A stretch of DNA of 64,000 bases from Lactuca virosa (lineage: Eukaryota; Streptophyta; Magnoliopsida; Asterales; Asteraceae), in the NCBI GenBank assembly GCA_928212115.1, contig CAKMRJ010005634.1, positions 252,014,193 to 252,078,192 on the forward strand. The letters run 5' to 3'. Of this stretch, positions 11,457-23,811 are shown in pieces (position 1 is the first letter of the stretch; the number at the start of each line of letters is the position of its first letter). The notes under the pieces are model-generated. The model was not told the origin of the DNA and did no database searches. It saw nothing but the letters and a program-made list of their open reading frames with translations. The position numbers and the translations under genes are program-made.

Positions 11457-14009
11457 GACAAAACTGCAAAAATGGTACCTGTGGTTTCTCATTTTATGTG
11501 GTTAAGGTCCAAACGTTTGAAAAGTTGCAGATTTGGTCATTTTCAACAAGTTGTGTTGTGGTTTTGGTCCCTCGTCCGTTAAGTTTAACTGGTTGGCTGT
11601 TAACTTCCTTAAAATGACAATTTTACCCCCAATGACGATTTTCGCAGTTTTGTCTTTTACCATACTACTATAAGGACCATTTTTGCATACATTCTTTTTT
11701 ATTTTATTGAAGTATTATATATTAATAGATATTATTTTTAATATATAATATTATATATTAATAAATATTGTTTTATTGGATTATTAATTTAGTTTAGTTG
11801 ATTTTTAATTTTTTTTGTTGGAGCAATTCTTTTTTATTGAATTATTATATATCAATACATATAGTTTTTAATATATAATATTTATATCATAATAAATATT
11901 ATATTATTGGATTATTAATTTTTTTAGTTAATTTTTGTAATTCCTTTTTGTAATTATTTTTTTATTGGATTATTACTTTTAATTTATTATTTTCTTCATA
12001 TACTAAATACTGTTTTATTGGATTATTAATTTATTTTAGTTAATTTTATTTTTATTTTTTAATTTTTTTTGTCGAAGTAATTCTTTTTTATTAAATTATT
12101 ATATATTGGTACATATAGTTTTTAATATATAATAGTTATATCATAATAAATATTATATTATGGGATTATTATATATTACAAAACATTATTTTATTGGAAT
12201 ATAAATTTCTTTTAGTTGATTCTTTTTATAAATTCTTTTTTGTTGGAGCAATTCTTTTTTATTAGATTATTATATATCAATAAATATTACTTTTAATATA
12301 TAATATTTATATCATAATAAATAATACATTATTAGATTATTAATTTTTGTAATTTCTTTTTTGTTTTTTTTAATTATTTAATTTATTGAGTTATTACTTT
12401 TAATTTATTATTTTTTTAATATAATAAATATTATCTTATTGGATTATTATTTTATTTTTAATGTATACTATTAATTCTTTTTAATTTTATTAGTTTCACC
12501 ACAATGTCGCCGGAATACGTAAAAGTGTCGCTTATCATCGTCAAAAATTGGCAGGATCACCTCCAAAACCCTTCTTCGGAGGTTCAATAGATACCCTACC
12601 CTGTTCCACCCAGCGTTGCTGGTAGCCACTTGCGACAACCTCTTCATAATCCACTTGAATTCTTCATATATGTTGGAACCTGAAAGTGAACCTCTAGCAA
12701 TCTCTAACTTATGTTGTTCCGAAGTCAAACTTATGCCCGAAATGGTTAGGGTACGAAATGGTGGTTGAAGTCCGGAGTGGATTTCGTGGTACGAGATGAA
12801 TGGATGTTTCGAGATAGTGTATCCGTCTATGCAGTAATTATTCTTGCCAGACTTGACTGGAACACTTAATCAGAAGCAGATATTGATCTTAAGCATTAAC
12901 TCAAGGTTTGAGTTTTCGAACCTTGTCCCTACGCATCGTATCTTTGTTCTCAAAATATCCCACATAATGCGCAACAAACCCCTATAACAGTTATAAGTGG
13001 TGGTGGTGCCCGAGTGATGGTGGTGGTATTTTCCGTATGGTTTCTCAATATAAGCTACATGATATATAGGTGTTTGGCAGTGATCCTAACGATTTCGATG
13101 ATGAGAGACGACGATTTTGCGTATCTCACTACTTTATGGTGCAACCAATAAAATTAACAAGAACTATTATTATAAATTAAAAATAAATTAATAATCCAAA
13201 AAAATAATAATTAGTATATGAAGAAAATAATAAATTAAAAGTAATAATCCAATAAAAAATAGTTTAAAAATAAGAAATTACAAAAATTAACTAAAAGAAA
13301 ATAATAATCCAATAATATAATATTTATTATGATATAAATATTATATATTAAAAACTATATGTATTGGTATATAATAATTCAATAAAAAAGAATTAAATCG
13401 ACAAATTTTTTTTTTAAAAAAAGAATTAACTAAAATAAATTAATAATCCAATAAAAAAATATTTAGTATATGAAGAAAATAATAAATTAAAAGTAATAAT
13501 CCAATAAAAAATAATTTAAAAAAAAATTAAAAATATTAACTAAAAAAATTAATAATCCAATAATATAATATTTATTATGATATAAATATTATATATTAAA
13601 AACTATATTTATTGATATATAATAACTCAATAAAAAAAATTACTCCAACAAAAAAAAGCTAAATAAATCAACTAAAATAAATTAATAATCCAATAAAACA
13701 ATATTTATTAATATATAATATTATATATTAAAAATAATACATATTAATATATAATACTTCAATAAAATAAAAAAGAATGTATGCAAAAATGGTCCTTAGA
13801 GTATGGTAAAAGACAAAACTGCGAAAATGGTCCCTGAGGGTAAAATTGTCAATTTAAAAAAGTTAACAGCCAACCAGTTAAACTTAACGGATGAGGGACC
13901 AAAACCACAATAAAACTTTTTGAAAAGGACCAAATCTGCAACTTTTCAAACGTTTGGACCATAACCACATAAAATGAGAAACCATAGGGACCATTTTTGC
14001 AGTTTTGTC
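11457..14009. mobile_element. Mutator-like element with very long TIRs, TSD CCTAAAAAA
   Basis: Starts GACAAAACTGCAAAAATGGT and ends with the complement, TTTTTGCAGTTTTGTC. The 9-bp duplication CCTAAAAAA lies at 11448-11456 and 14010-14018, the length typical of Mutator. The outer 240 bp of each arm match well, and the AT-rich inner arms (about 11700-12480 and 13140-13770) also pair, so each arm is about 1 kb around a core of about 0.65 kb. No transposase is visible, so it is non-autonomous. Confidence 0.88.
12471..12728 (-). CDS. short unrecognised ORF in the Mutator core
   Basis: 85 codons covering the non-repeat core of the Mutator-like element. The sequence is mixed and less AT-rich than the arms (EEFKWIMKRLSQVATSN, YLLNLRRRVLEVILPIFDDD), which fits a captured fragment of another gene, as in Pack-MULEs, better than random AT-rich DNA. 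I do not recognise a family and see no transposase motif. It may equally be chance. The rest of the core, to about 13140, has no long ORF. Confidence 0.25.
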   Translation of the reverse strand: MTSEQHKLEIARGSLSGSNIYEEFKWIMKRLSQVATSNAGWNRVGYLLNLRRRVLEVILPIFDDDKRHFYVFRRHCGETNKIKKN

Positions 14010-14747
14010 CCTAAAAAAACACATATATCTATCTTTTTTAAAGTTTTTTTTAATTTATATTTTTTCCAACTTTATTAAAGATAAAAAATTTGAAAAAAAA
14101 TTACAAAACTTAAAAAAAAAAAAAAACGTTCGACGATACAAACATGATATTTTTGACAAATTTATAAATTAAGATTTATTACAATAATAGTCGTTGAAGT
14201 TGTTTATATAAATACGAAAAAAATCATAATATATTCTTATATTTTTTTCGCTAAATTTTGTAAAACATTATTTAATACACTATCGTCAATTTCTCGAGAA
14301 AATATTTATGCTACGTTTTTAATAGATTTAATTGAAAAAATCGAAGTTTATTTCCATCCATTTATGTATCAAATTCTTTGATCATTAATTATAATGTTTA
14401 GTTATAACTTTGCAACCAAAGTTGTTGGTTTTTATCAAATATATACGTTAATTCATACCATTTTTATTTTTATTTTTTATACAATAATACATAAAAGTTG
14501 ATATAGATTTGCTAATTATTTATAACAAAGTCATAAAAATATTAAAAAAACACTTTGAAGTTTAAAAAAATCAGTTTATTTAGATTTAATTTATTTTAGT
14601 AGCCCGCAGATGTTAAAAAAACAAACAATCTTCTTTTTTCAGACTGCAGACGTTTGGTCCACATCTTCTACTGCAGAGGTCTACAGATGTGGTCCGCAGA
14701 CTGCAGACATTTTGCCTCAGAAAGAATGCTCAAAACCCATCAGTTTA

Positions 14748-14880
14748 TGTCAATTGCATGTTAGTTGTAGGCTTAATGCTTTGGAAACAATATTGCATGT
14801 ATAATTAGAGAAAACATAGATCCAAAGCATTTAGGGTTGTATGTGCACCATAGGATGTTGTAGTATACTAAAACCCATCA
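14748..14880 (+). repeat. Copia A 5' LTR, second part
   Basis: Continues the LTR from 10602 after one copy of the GTTTA duplication and ends AAAACCCATCA at 14880. A degenerate primer site (TGGTATAAGAGATA) follows, with changes from the family sequence that also point to age. Confidence 0.88.
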
Positions 14881-15678
14881 GTGGTATAAGAGATATGGGT
14901 GGTTTTATTTTATATTTGATGCAATGTGTTATTTTTCAAAGCTGAAAAAGATGTCTGACTGTCCTACTCGACAAGTCCAAGCATGAACTCGACAAGTAGG
15001 ATGATTTTTGTCATGGACTCGTCGAGTGCAGTAAGGGGCTCGACGATTTGGCTGTCTAGACAGCAGTTTTTCGAGTTTTTTTTTTCCTGTTTTGGATTAG
15101 AATCATTACCACAAAATGTTTTAGTTCATAAAATTTGATTTTGTTGATCTGGTAATGCTTATTCTCATCAAAATAAAACATAATTGTCAAATTTTCATGT
15201 TTTGTATTAGTTTATATGGTTAGGCTAATTACATGAAATTTGTTTGATATGAATTGTCTTGTTCTTATGAGTTTAATTTAGATCATATACAAATTTTTTG
15301 ATTTTCTTGTTAGAATTTTTTGATATAAATGGTTTTGATGAATTCCATAACTTGTCCTCAAGTTATGGAAAATGAAAAGTTTTTCTTTTAAAGAGATCAT
15401 TAAAATCATAGGTTATGAACATGAAGAGTCTTTTTCCCATAAATCATTTTATGAACTCCATAACTTGTCCTCAAGTTATGGATTTTCAAGAGTCTTTTCA
15501 TTTAAACCTATATAAAACTCATAAGTTATGAATTTGAAAAGTTTTGACAAGTTTCAAAACTTTCCCTCAAGTTTTGAAATTTGTAAATGCAAAGTCTCAC
15601 TTTGAAACATTTAGTTCCAAACCCTAGAATTTTAAAATTTTAAAATTCAACCCTTATACTATTATAATTATATAGGTG

Positions 15679-15756
<78 letters not shown>

Positions 15757-15873
15757 TTGTGTGTATAAGAGTAAAAGTGAGTCTTAACGTTAGTAGGCCT
15801 CATTCACGAAGTCGGTCTATAAGAGGGGTATAAGGTTACTGCCTATAAAATGGCAGTTTAATGGGTGTCCACT
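14881..15873 (+). other. Copia A leader, first part
   Basis: Untranslated leader homologous to 6353-7150: a degenerate primer site, a palindrome cluster (14969-15050), then AT-rich sequence. It ends at GTGTCCACT where the gypsy-type element inserted. No gene is present. Confidence 0.8.
15680..15766. repeat. (AT)n(GT)n microsatellite
   Basis: About 46 bp of AT dinucleotides followed by about 40 bp that is mostly GT. In copy 2 the same leader position (7027-7042) has only a short TATATATATG seed, so the tract expanded after this copy inserted. Confidence 0.9.
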
Positions 15874-16848
15874 TCTAACACCGTAAATTTCAAATAAAAT
15901 TTTCATTTAAAATCGCATAATTCTCATAACACATATCACAAAAATCTCATGTATTTAATTTATAAAAACACAACTCCATAATTGATTGATTAATAATCCA
16001 GGATCCTCAAAACATAACTCTTTCTCTGGTGTGTATAATCTAGCCGATGCCCTCCCGCGATCCTGAGAAAAATCTGAAACACATAACACATAACACGGTA
16101 AGCACGAAGCTTAGTGAGTTCCCCAAAATACCACATTCAATACATTAGCCACTCGAGGCTATAACTCTGTAAGACCCTCCGATCAATATGTCTCAGTGGG
16201 ACCCTCCAGTCCCACTACTCTGATGGACCCTCTGGTCCTAACTCTGTGGACCCTCCGGTCCTAACTCTGTAAGCTCTGAGTAATACACAACATAAATCAC
16301 AAAGAAATAATGCAGGATATCACAATACACAGATAAGCACATAAGACATCTCAGTCACACACAAATACCACTCATGGTAAAGTACAGTGAGAAGACTCAC
16401 CTCGAGGCACGCAATCAATTATCCCTGTACTCGAATCTCTAACTAGCCACCGCCTAACATATAGGGTAAATATTCTGTAATTAATACTCGGTTCTCAACT
16501 CTAAGTAAATGTAACATCCCAAATTTCAAGCCCAAATTTTTCATTTTTAATTAAGTAATTCTCAACATAGTTTACCAAGACATTTCCCAAGCCATATCAT
16601 TTGCAAACAGAAATATAGCAATGTGTTTGAAAATCGTAATGTCAAAGTAAAATAAATCAGAGTACAATCCCAGAAAAACTCCATGCGGAAGTCATGTGTG
16701 TGTGTGTGATGCGCTGCTACACCGCCGACTCCTTCCCCGTGGACGAAGAGGTACCTGAAACCAAAACTAAAATTGTAAGCACAAAGCTTAGTGAGTTCTC
16801 CCATCATACCACATACCATATAGTCACATAGCATACAAATTGCCGGGC

Positions 16849-17032
16849 AATTCTGGGGTGCCCGACCTACCCATGTCAAGCCATTCTGGGGTGCTGACCT
16901 ACCCATATCAAGCCATTCTGGGGTGCTGACCAACCCATGTCAAGCCATTCTGGGGTGCTGACCTACCCATGTCAAGCCATTCTGGGGTGCTGACCTACCC
17001 ATGTCAGGCTATTCTGGGGTGCCGACCTACCC
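16849..17032. repeat. 32-bp tandem repeat inside solo LTR
   Basis: About six units of a 32-bp motif containing ATTCTGGGGTGCTGACCTAC and CCATGTCAAGCC. The units abut without spacers, so it is a minisatellite within the LTR. Confidence 0.85.
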
Positions 17033-17596
17033 TTCGGTCTTTCGACCGAAATCGGGGACTATGTCACCCCCTACTGCTAACACATAATGTCATATCTCTA
17101 TCATACTGTCAGACGTATCTGGGGTGTCCGACCTACCCATTGGTCCTAACGACCGAATCGGGGTCTAGTCCCCTCCTACTGATACCACCTCACCTAACAT
17201 AGCAACTAGCATAGTCACATATCAAGCAAACTAGCATACTCGCATATCAACCAATAGCCGACCAGACAATTATCACCAAGACAATTATCTCAGCTAAACA
17301 TCTACTAGTGGGCCGGCCTTGGTGCCGTAGACCCACTTCTACAGGAAGGTAACTCACCTCGATGTCGTGTAGTGTCTGAACTGTCCTCGGCGTGAAGGTC
17401 GGCTCTCCTCGACTCCTCAATCCCTACAGGACAACCCTCAAGTCATCAAACAGAACAAACAACCCTAACCAGGGTGAATACTTAAACCAAGCAAGTCAAC
17501 TTTGGTCAAAGTCAACACCCAGTTGACCTGACTCGCTGATTTGGTCTACCAACTCATCGATTCCATGCTCCACTAACCCGATCCATCCCCGACACC

Positions 17597-17955
17597 ACTC
17601 GTCGAGTCTTGCGAGAACTCGTCGAGTCCTCCTTCATTCAAACCATCGGGACTATCTTCATCCGACTCACCGAGTTGTATGAACAACTCGTCGAGTTCAT
17701 CCCCATCCTATGAACAAGTCCGCCCTTGACTCACCGAGTTGTATGAACAACTCGTCGAGTTCGTCTTCATAAGTTGGGAGATTGCCTTGGACTGGCCGAG
17801 TTTGTTCATACACTTGTCGAGTCCCATGAGTCCCAGGTCCCTTTCATGACTAAACATCTACGGGACTTTTCCTTGCTAACAACTGCTTCCTTCACAGAAA
17901 GGATTTGGTGGTCAATACACCGCGACTCGCCGAGTCCCAAGAGCGACTCGTCGAG
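17597..17955. repeat. ACTCGNCGAGT palindrome cluster in solo LTR
   Basis: About eight copies of ACTCGTCGAGT or near variants, often as adjacent pairs with complementary flanks (for example at 17597, 17617 and 17750). This is the transcribed, downstream half of the LTR when read on the minus strand. Confidence 0.8.
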
Positions 17956-18500
17956 TCCCTCAATGACCATCACTATACAGTCGATTTAAATGGGTCTTAA
18001 CACCTCAAAACCATAGATCTGGCCTCCTAATGTCCATTTTACACGTAAAGTTCCAAACTTGGTGCACATGCATGGGGTCTTTGGCTCAAAAATCCATAAA
18101 AGGAGCTTTACAATGTGCATGGGGCTCTCATGGTCATAGAGTTGGCACCTTTATGCCATGAGATCCCTCCAATGACTCAGATCTGAAAGTATAACTCCAT
18201 GAACACTTCACAAATCCGAAAGTGGCTTGGAAAGCCCTAAATGCACCCAAAATCTAAGCCCTAAAGATGAGCAACCAATTGGAAGACCAAAACAGGGGAC
18301 ATTTACCTTGCTTGAGCTGAAGATGGAATAAGATCTCTGGATCTACAAGCCACAACTCGAGTTCCCAAGCTTCACCCTTCTTTCCAAGCTTCACAAACTA
18401 TCCAAAAGCACCAAAAATGGCCTTAGATCACTCAAAGAGGCTAGGGTTTCTATATGAGGTGTTCTGGGAGTGATAGGGGCGATGGAGGCTGAGTTAAGGC

Positions 18501-18650
18501 GTTTAAATAGGGTGAAAACCCTCAAAATTAGGGTTTCACTCAAACAGCACCTACTCCCCGAGTCAGTCTTCTGACTCGTCGAGTAGGTCACTTAAACTTC
18601 CCGCGGATCCCGTCTCTACTCGACGAGTCGGACCACCAACTCGTCGAGTC
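18501..18650 (-). promoter_or_regulatory. U3 module: paired palindromes plus TATA box (solo LTR)
   Basis: On the minus strand two pairs of ACTCGNCGAGT palindromes (18541-18650) lie just upstream of TATTTAAA (18501-18510). The arrangement repeats that at 58452-58602. Confidence 0.6.
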
Positions 18651-20227
18651 CCTGAAAAATACATAAAATTTTGAATTAAAGACATACCAGGAATCGGGTG
18701 TTACAGTAAACCAAAGGTTACTCTTTCTCTCTCTAACTCTGGAAGTGGGTAAAAGACCATTTTACCCTTCAATGGTCTCCATTACTCAGGTTTGACCAAC
18801 TAGAAGTCAAACTCGAGTCAACAGTCCTTGTTTGACCCGACTCGTCGAGTGAACTCATGCAACTCGTCGAGTTCCCTCTTTTCCTCAGAAGGCTCAAGAA
18901 AGTCTAGCTCAACTCGTCGAGTTCACCCCCAACTCGCCGAGTTATCGCATGATCAAACTCATCGAGACAAACCCTAACCGACTCGTCGAGTAAGGCCATG
19001 GACTCGGTTTGTCCCTTCAGTCTGATTTCTCATTCAGACGTTTTAACGCAGATCTACTACCCTAAACTCTAGATCTAGCCTCCCAAGGCTCGACTGTCAC
19101 GTAAAGCTTCGATCTTTACGTTCATGCATGGCATACTTGCTCCATAATGCCAATACAAGTTCTAACAAGGTTACATGCTCAAGGTCTTGTCTCTAACTCA
19201 ATAAAGTTCGGGCCTTTGGGCTTACAAAGCCTCCTACAACTCAGATATGAGGTGTCAACCTCAATCATGCTCAAAGATCACAAGGACACCAAAAAGAATG
19301 GGAGAAACCCTAGAAACTCCCTAAAGCAAAATATTCATAACGAAATGACCAAGTTAGCATCTTTATACCTCCAACTGAATCTAAACTCTGAAAAACCTCT
19401 AGATCTAAAGCCTCCTCTTGAACCAAGCTTTGATGCTCCCCACTTCTCCTTCAACAATGCACTAAAATCCACAAGATTAGCCTCTTACTCACTCTCTAGC
19501 TCAAATGGACAATGAGGGTTTTTCTGAAGGAAGTAGGGTGACTGGTGAGGCGCAAATGGGGCTATAAGTTCCCTTATATAGGCCCCAACCCCGGGAAATT
19601 AGGGTTTCCCTGCCTAGCACCTACTCGGCGAGTCGGCTCTCTGACTCGTCGAGTCCATTCATTAATCCCACGTGGACAATCGACTCTAGTCGACGAGTTG
19701 GACTCACAACTCGCCGAGTCACTCCATAAATCTCAGATTAATCACACAATAATATACCTGAAAGTCCGGATGTTACAATTCTCCCCCACTTGAATTAGAT
19801 TTCGCCCTCGAAATCGCTCCTCAACAACACGTAGATCGAACCCAATAACCGAAAAGCACCACCAAAAGGATCTCATACCACACAACTATCTGCCTCCATG
19901 GACACCTAAATCCAAACCCGAAAGAGGTCATACCCTTCTGCCGCTACGATACCCCTTCCGACTCTTCAGAATCTGGAAGCTCTAGTGGCCTGTCTCACTG
20001 CGATACCGCCTTCTCAAGATATCACCATGTTACCTGCTCCTCGAATAACAGACCCTGACAACTCACTGCCCCTCTGATTCTCTCGTTGCGACTGATAAAA
20101 CAAGTAAACGCCCAAAAATTGACTACCGATCACTCATACCACACATGTTAAACAATTCAGATCATACTCCAAAGAATGAAAGGATCACATCACACTAGGG
20201 ACCCATCCACTATACTGTAATCAAAAC

Positions 20228-20549
20228 TGATGAGACAATGAATCAAGTATTGAACGAATTAGAGTGTAAATTCAAAGCAGAATTGAAAGATTTGAACACC
20301 GATGTAAATATGATCTGTTTGGCTCTATTACGCTTTTGCAAATTTTACAGAGTACAATGAATATTCTGTAAAGACTTCGTTTCTAAGACACTAGCAACCA
20401 CTCCTATTTATAGAAGAGAAAAGCGTACAAAAAATATACTAAGGACTAAACATGAAGCTTCGAATATTATGCCCTAGTAAAATACATTACAAAAATGTTC
20501 GAAGACCCTAAATACAAACTTCGACTATTACAACATTTCGACCCTAACA
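20228..20549 (-). repeat. solo LTR of the Copia B family, TSD AAAAC
   Basis: 322 bp, TGATGAGACAATG...CGACCCTAACA, flanked by AAAAC at 20223-20227 and 20550-20554. It matches the LTRs at 31045 and 36837 (ACTCCTATTTATAG near the TATA box, GCTTCGAATATT-type region), with clear divergence. The strand is taken from the oriented copy at 31045. Confidence 0.88.
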
Positions 20550-21282
20550 AAAACTCATCTGAACAATGAACTCTCCACACACCGTCCTCAGACACAAGAC
20601 AATGATCATGTTTGTTCAGAATTATCCTCTGACATCTAACAATCATAAACCCTAGCTCCCTTCTCCAATATCCCTTTCAACACTGAGCACCAGGTCATCT
20701 CCTGACCTAGCAGTTGAACCTCCAAAGGTTACCCATTGCAGACCTCAACATGTCTCACTGACTTCCTTCCCACACTAACTATCTCGACCCAGTGTGACAC
20801 ACAAGTCACGAAGTCCGCTTTACCCCAAGCGATTACTACAATCCCAACTGAAGATCATCTCACCCCGACCTCTGTCGTCTACTAATCATTGGTTCCATGT
20901 GTGTCGTGATACCTCCCGTACCAACGAACTGACCCACTCAGGCCTCAGTCATCAAATGACAAACAATGACCCTCAAAATGGAACCCCCTTCTCTAGATTC
21001 GTAATCTCATTTCGCCTACTCAATACATCACTAGAGCCAAACTCTAACTCGAGAGTTTGGTCCGACTCAGAATTGGAACCACTCGTCCAATGAAGCACTC
21101 AACTCACGACCCATGACCCGCAATACCCGCGTACATCACTTCTCCAATTCTTTCTGATTGCGATAATCACACCTTAACTCAGAATATAACGATTCCCGAT
21201 CATTAAGGAGACCCCAGTCTCGCCCCTGGTCTGGAACGAAGACTCAAGCGGTAAGGCTACTGAAGCCTAAGAATTCCTCTGT

Positions 21283-21785
21283 GTCATACTCTGATTAGTG
21301 AATACTACAGCTTCCCGAAGATTCACAATGCTCTCCCCCTGACCAGTGAAAGCTACGGCTCCCAGCAGTTTCACAACGATCTCCTTCTGACTGGTGAAAG
21401 CTACGGCTCCCCGCAGTTTCCCAACACTCTCCCTCTGACTGGCGAAAGCTACGGCTTCCCACAGTTTCACAACGCTCTCCCTCTGACTGGTGAAAGCTAT
21501 GGCTCCCCGCTGTTTCACAACGCTCTCCCTCTGACTGGTGAAAGCTACGGCTCCCCGCAGTTTGACAACACTCTCCTTCTGACTGGAAAAAGCTACGGCT
21601 CCCCGCAGTTTCACAACACTCTCCCTCTGACTGGTGAAAGCTACGTCTCCCCGCAGTTTCACAATACCCGCTCGATGATTGGTGAATACTACAGCTCTCC
21701 GCAGTATCACCACACCCTCTCGTTGATTGATGAATACTATGGCTTCCCGTAGTACCACCACACTTCCTCGCACTAACTCATGGAT
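21283..21785. repeat. 48-bp minisatellite, about 10 units
   Basis: Units such as CTCCCCGCAGTTTCACAAC followed by CTCTCCCTCTGACTGGTGAA and AGCTACGG, 48 bp (16 codons) each. Because 48 is a multiple of three, the minus strand is open for 168 codons as a repeated peptide; I treat this as a by-product. The edge units are more diverged than the centre. Confidence 0.88.
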
Positions 21786-23634
21786 GTTGCAGCTGCTCGC
21801 AGTCTTACAGCACTTTCTCTTACCAACCTACTATCTCATTCTCAAGTCGACGCCACACTGCGTTCACTAACTCATGCTCCGCGGCTCAACATATGTAGGT
21901 GCACATACCCATCCAAAATAGGCATCACTATGCCTGACAACAACTGTCATGACAACTCCTTTTCTCGCCGCAATTCACATTCTCAGATACTCTCGCTTGA
22001 TGTCATTTAGCCAAAGGGGCTCCCACTGGAACCATATATACTTGATACACCACTTTCTATCTCTTAACTCAAGACTCAAAATAATCTAAAATTTAGGACA
22101 TCATACTCAAACACCTCGGTACACCATCACCGATCCTTACGTTGTCTTGCCTCAACCACTGATCCCTTACTCACGGCATCATACTTAAATACCGCATTCT
22201 CCTTTCAGAATCTCACAACCGATCTTCCCCTCGCACCACTTGCAACCTCGGAATATCCCTATCTCACAATTGCAACACGGGGATTTGACAATGACTGAAA
22301 GCACGTTGACGAAAATCCGAAGCTCCACCCTCTACTAATCACCACCCATACGAAACTACTCATACCGGCTCTGTAATTGGTTGACAATTCAACTGCTGCT
22401 CCTCCTGGAGTATAGATTACAATCTAAATCAATACCCGTAATTCTCAGCTAATACACCCTGAACTCAACGACCCAACCGTCTCGAACTCCAAATTTGCAA
22501 GCCCCAGAAATCCCTAGCCACAATAAATACTCCGACCCAACGGCCACAAGCCGTGGATTCACTCATCCTTGAATAAGCACATACACCTACATCATCTCGC
22601 CAATAACCCAGGTCTCATGTGTCCACACCGTAGATCTTCATAACCATCTCTCTAATCGCACTTGAACGGATCGCTGATCCTCTCAGTAGAATACCCAGTT
22701 CTCCCCCACTCAGGGTTCGAGCTATCACCAATTGGTATACCAACAATCTACTCCATAGACTGTTTCTCCAGGTACATCACACTTGACTCTTGAAACGTAC
22801 CACACAATCACTCAATGATCTCCCCGATGGAAACCAAACAACTTAAAATATCCCGTATCTTCGACAAAAACCTCAGAATCCTCCCAACGTGACTGCCTCT
22901 AGTCATCTTGAATGCCTCTGACCGACACACTGTCGGATACACCGACTGTTCCGAAACAGTCCTGACTCTCAATCTGGAAATAATGCACTATCACACACCT
23001 TGTCTCTGATTCCTCGACCAGCCTCCCATCGCGGGAAATTATAAAAGCAAGAGACCTCATTCTTACAGTCGATACACAATGTAGACAATGAGGGCCACCG
23101 CCCCGATGTACTCCTCTTAATCACCAGGAACTGCTGTTAAAAGTATGCCTCACCCATCAAGGCATTTTCCTTAGTATCTCCGATCTCAGTCTTACTAATG
23201 ACTCTCTCATGGCATAATAATACCTCGCACCTGCATACTGCCCAACTACTCTGGTAGAAAGGTTGCAATCCTATGCTACCCACGGGGTTTGCCTCCAAAC
23301 TCTGAAACCGTAAGCTCGCTATCTCTTTTGCTCCTCCAACGAAATGGGAACAACACAACCCTTGTCACAGAAGGTGACGTCTCATCTATCGGTCGATTGC
23401 TCAACTCAGACCGCGATCCTTCGATTAGCATCAGCTCTACTCATCCCTGAGTCTTGCAACTCTAACTGGCATCTCACCAAAAATCTCTCGGAAACTAACT
23501 CGATTTCCCTTTCAAGGTATGCTCTATTGAAACTCATTCGTCATGGCCCTCTAGCCCCACACTCTATTATCTGCTCTCAGTCTGATCAGTCACAACGGGA
23601 TAACTGATAAACTCTGAAGCACTAATCACCACTA

Positions 23635-23811
23635 ACCATGGTACTCGAACTATGTGATCACCTCTCAATCTGCCACGAATCATGGTACCCGAACCATGTT
23701 ATTACCTCTCAATTCGCCACGAATCATGGTAACCGAACCATGTTATCACCTCTCAATTCGCTACGAATCATGGTACCCGAACCATGTTATCACCTCTCAA
23801 TTCGCTACTTA
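23635..23811. repeat. 44-bp tandem repeat, four units
   Basis: Units contain ATCATGGTACCCGAACCATG, itself an imperfect inverted repeat, then TTATCACCTCTCAATTCGC. Four units lie head to tail. Confidence 0.85.

Larger units (their letters stand above)
11261..14722. mobile_element. DNA transposon-like element with imperfect terminal inverted repeats
   Basis: Interrupts the solo LTR between GAGTGTT and AGAATGCTC, which are adjacent in the LTR at 5561. Without the nested Mutator element it is about 0.9 kb. The ends share inverted motifs: GTCTGCAGGTCTGCG near 11279 against GTCTGCAGTCTGCGG at the other end, and a GACTGTTTGTTTTTTT block near 11344 against its complement near 14612. No clean target duplication or transposase was found, so the superfamily is open (hAT-like is possible). 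Confidence 0.6.
10603..14742 (+). repeat. solo copia LTR with nested insertions, TSD GTTTA
   Basis: Begins TGTTGGATAAGG and ends AACCCATCA, flanked by GTTTA at 10598-10602 and 14743-14747. There is no internal region, so it is a solo LTR left by LTR-LTR recombination. It inserted into the LTR of Copia A. Its own sequence is 10603-11260 plus 14723-14742. About 110 bp, including the TATA box, are missing at about 10987 compared with 5947-6060. Confidence 0.92.
16510..18705 (-). repeat. solo gypsy LTR, TSD GTAAA
   Basis: TGTAACATCCC...GGGTGTTACA, flanked by GTAAA at 16505-16509 and 18706-18710. It has no interior. On the minus strand it starts like the LTR at 58396, with paired palindromes, then GTAGAGACGGGAT, then a TATTTAAA box at 18501-18510, so it belongs to that gypsy family. 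Length is 2196 bp against 2023 bp for the LTR at 58396. Confidence 0.9.
15874..19777 (-). repeat. 3' LTR of the pol-less gypsy-type element
   Basis: Begins TCTAACACCG (the expected TG changed to TC) and ends GGATGTTACA. The segment 16510-18710 is a nested solo LTR plus one duplication. Otherwise it matches the right LTR closely, including a short tandem GGACCCTCCGGTCC-type repeat near 16190-16270. Confidence 0.9.

Noticed and set aside
16849..17032. Regular direct repeats, CRISPR-like at first sight
   Set aside because: Units abut without unique spacers and lie in an LTR of a plant element; minisatellite.
17774..17989. ORF in the solo LTR
   Set aside because: Consists of palindrome-rich LTR sequence; no domain.
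19147..19793. ORFs of 82-122 codons, with copies at 25825-26226
   Set aside because: Both are in the two LTRs of the pol-less gypsy; frames differ between LTR copies (one is split), so not conserved coding.
21267..21773. 168-codon minus-strand ORF with repeating peptide
   Set aside because: It is a translation of a 48-bp minisatellite in a non-coding retroelement interior.
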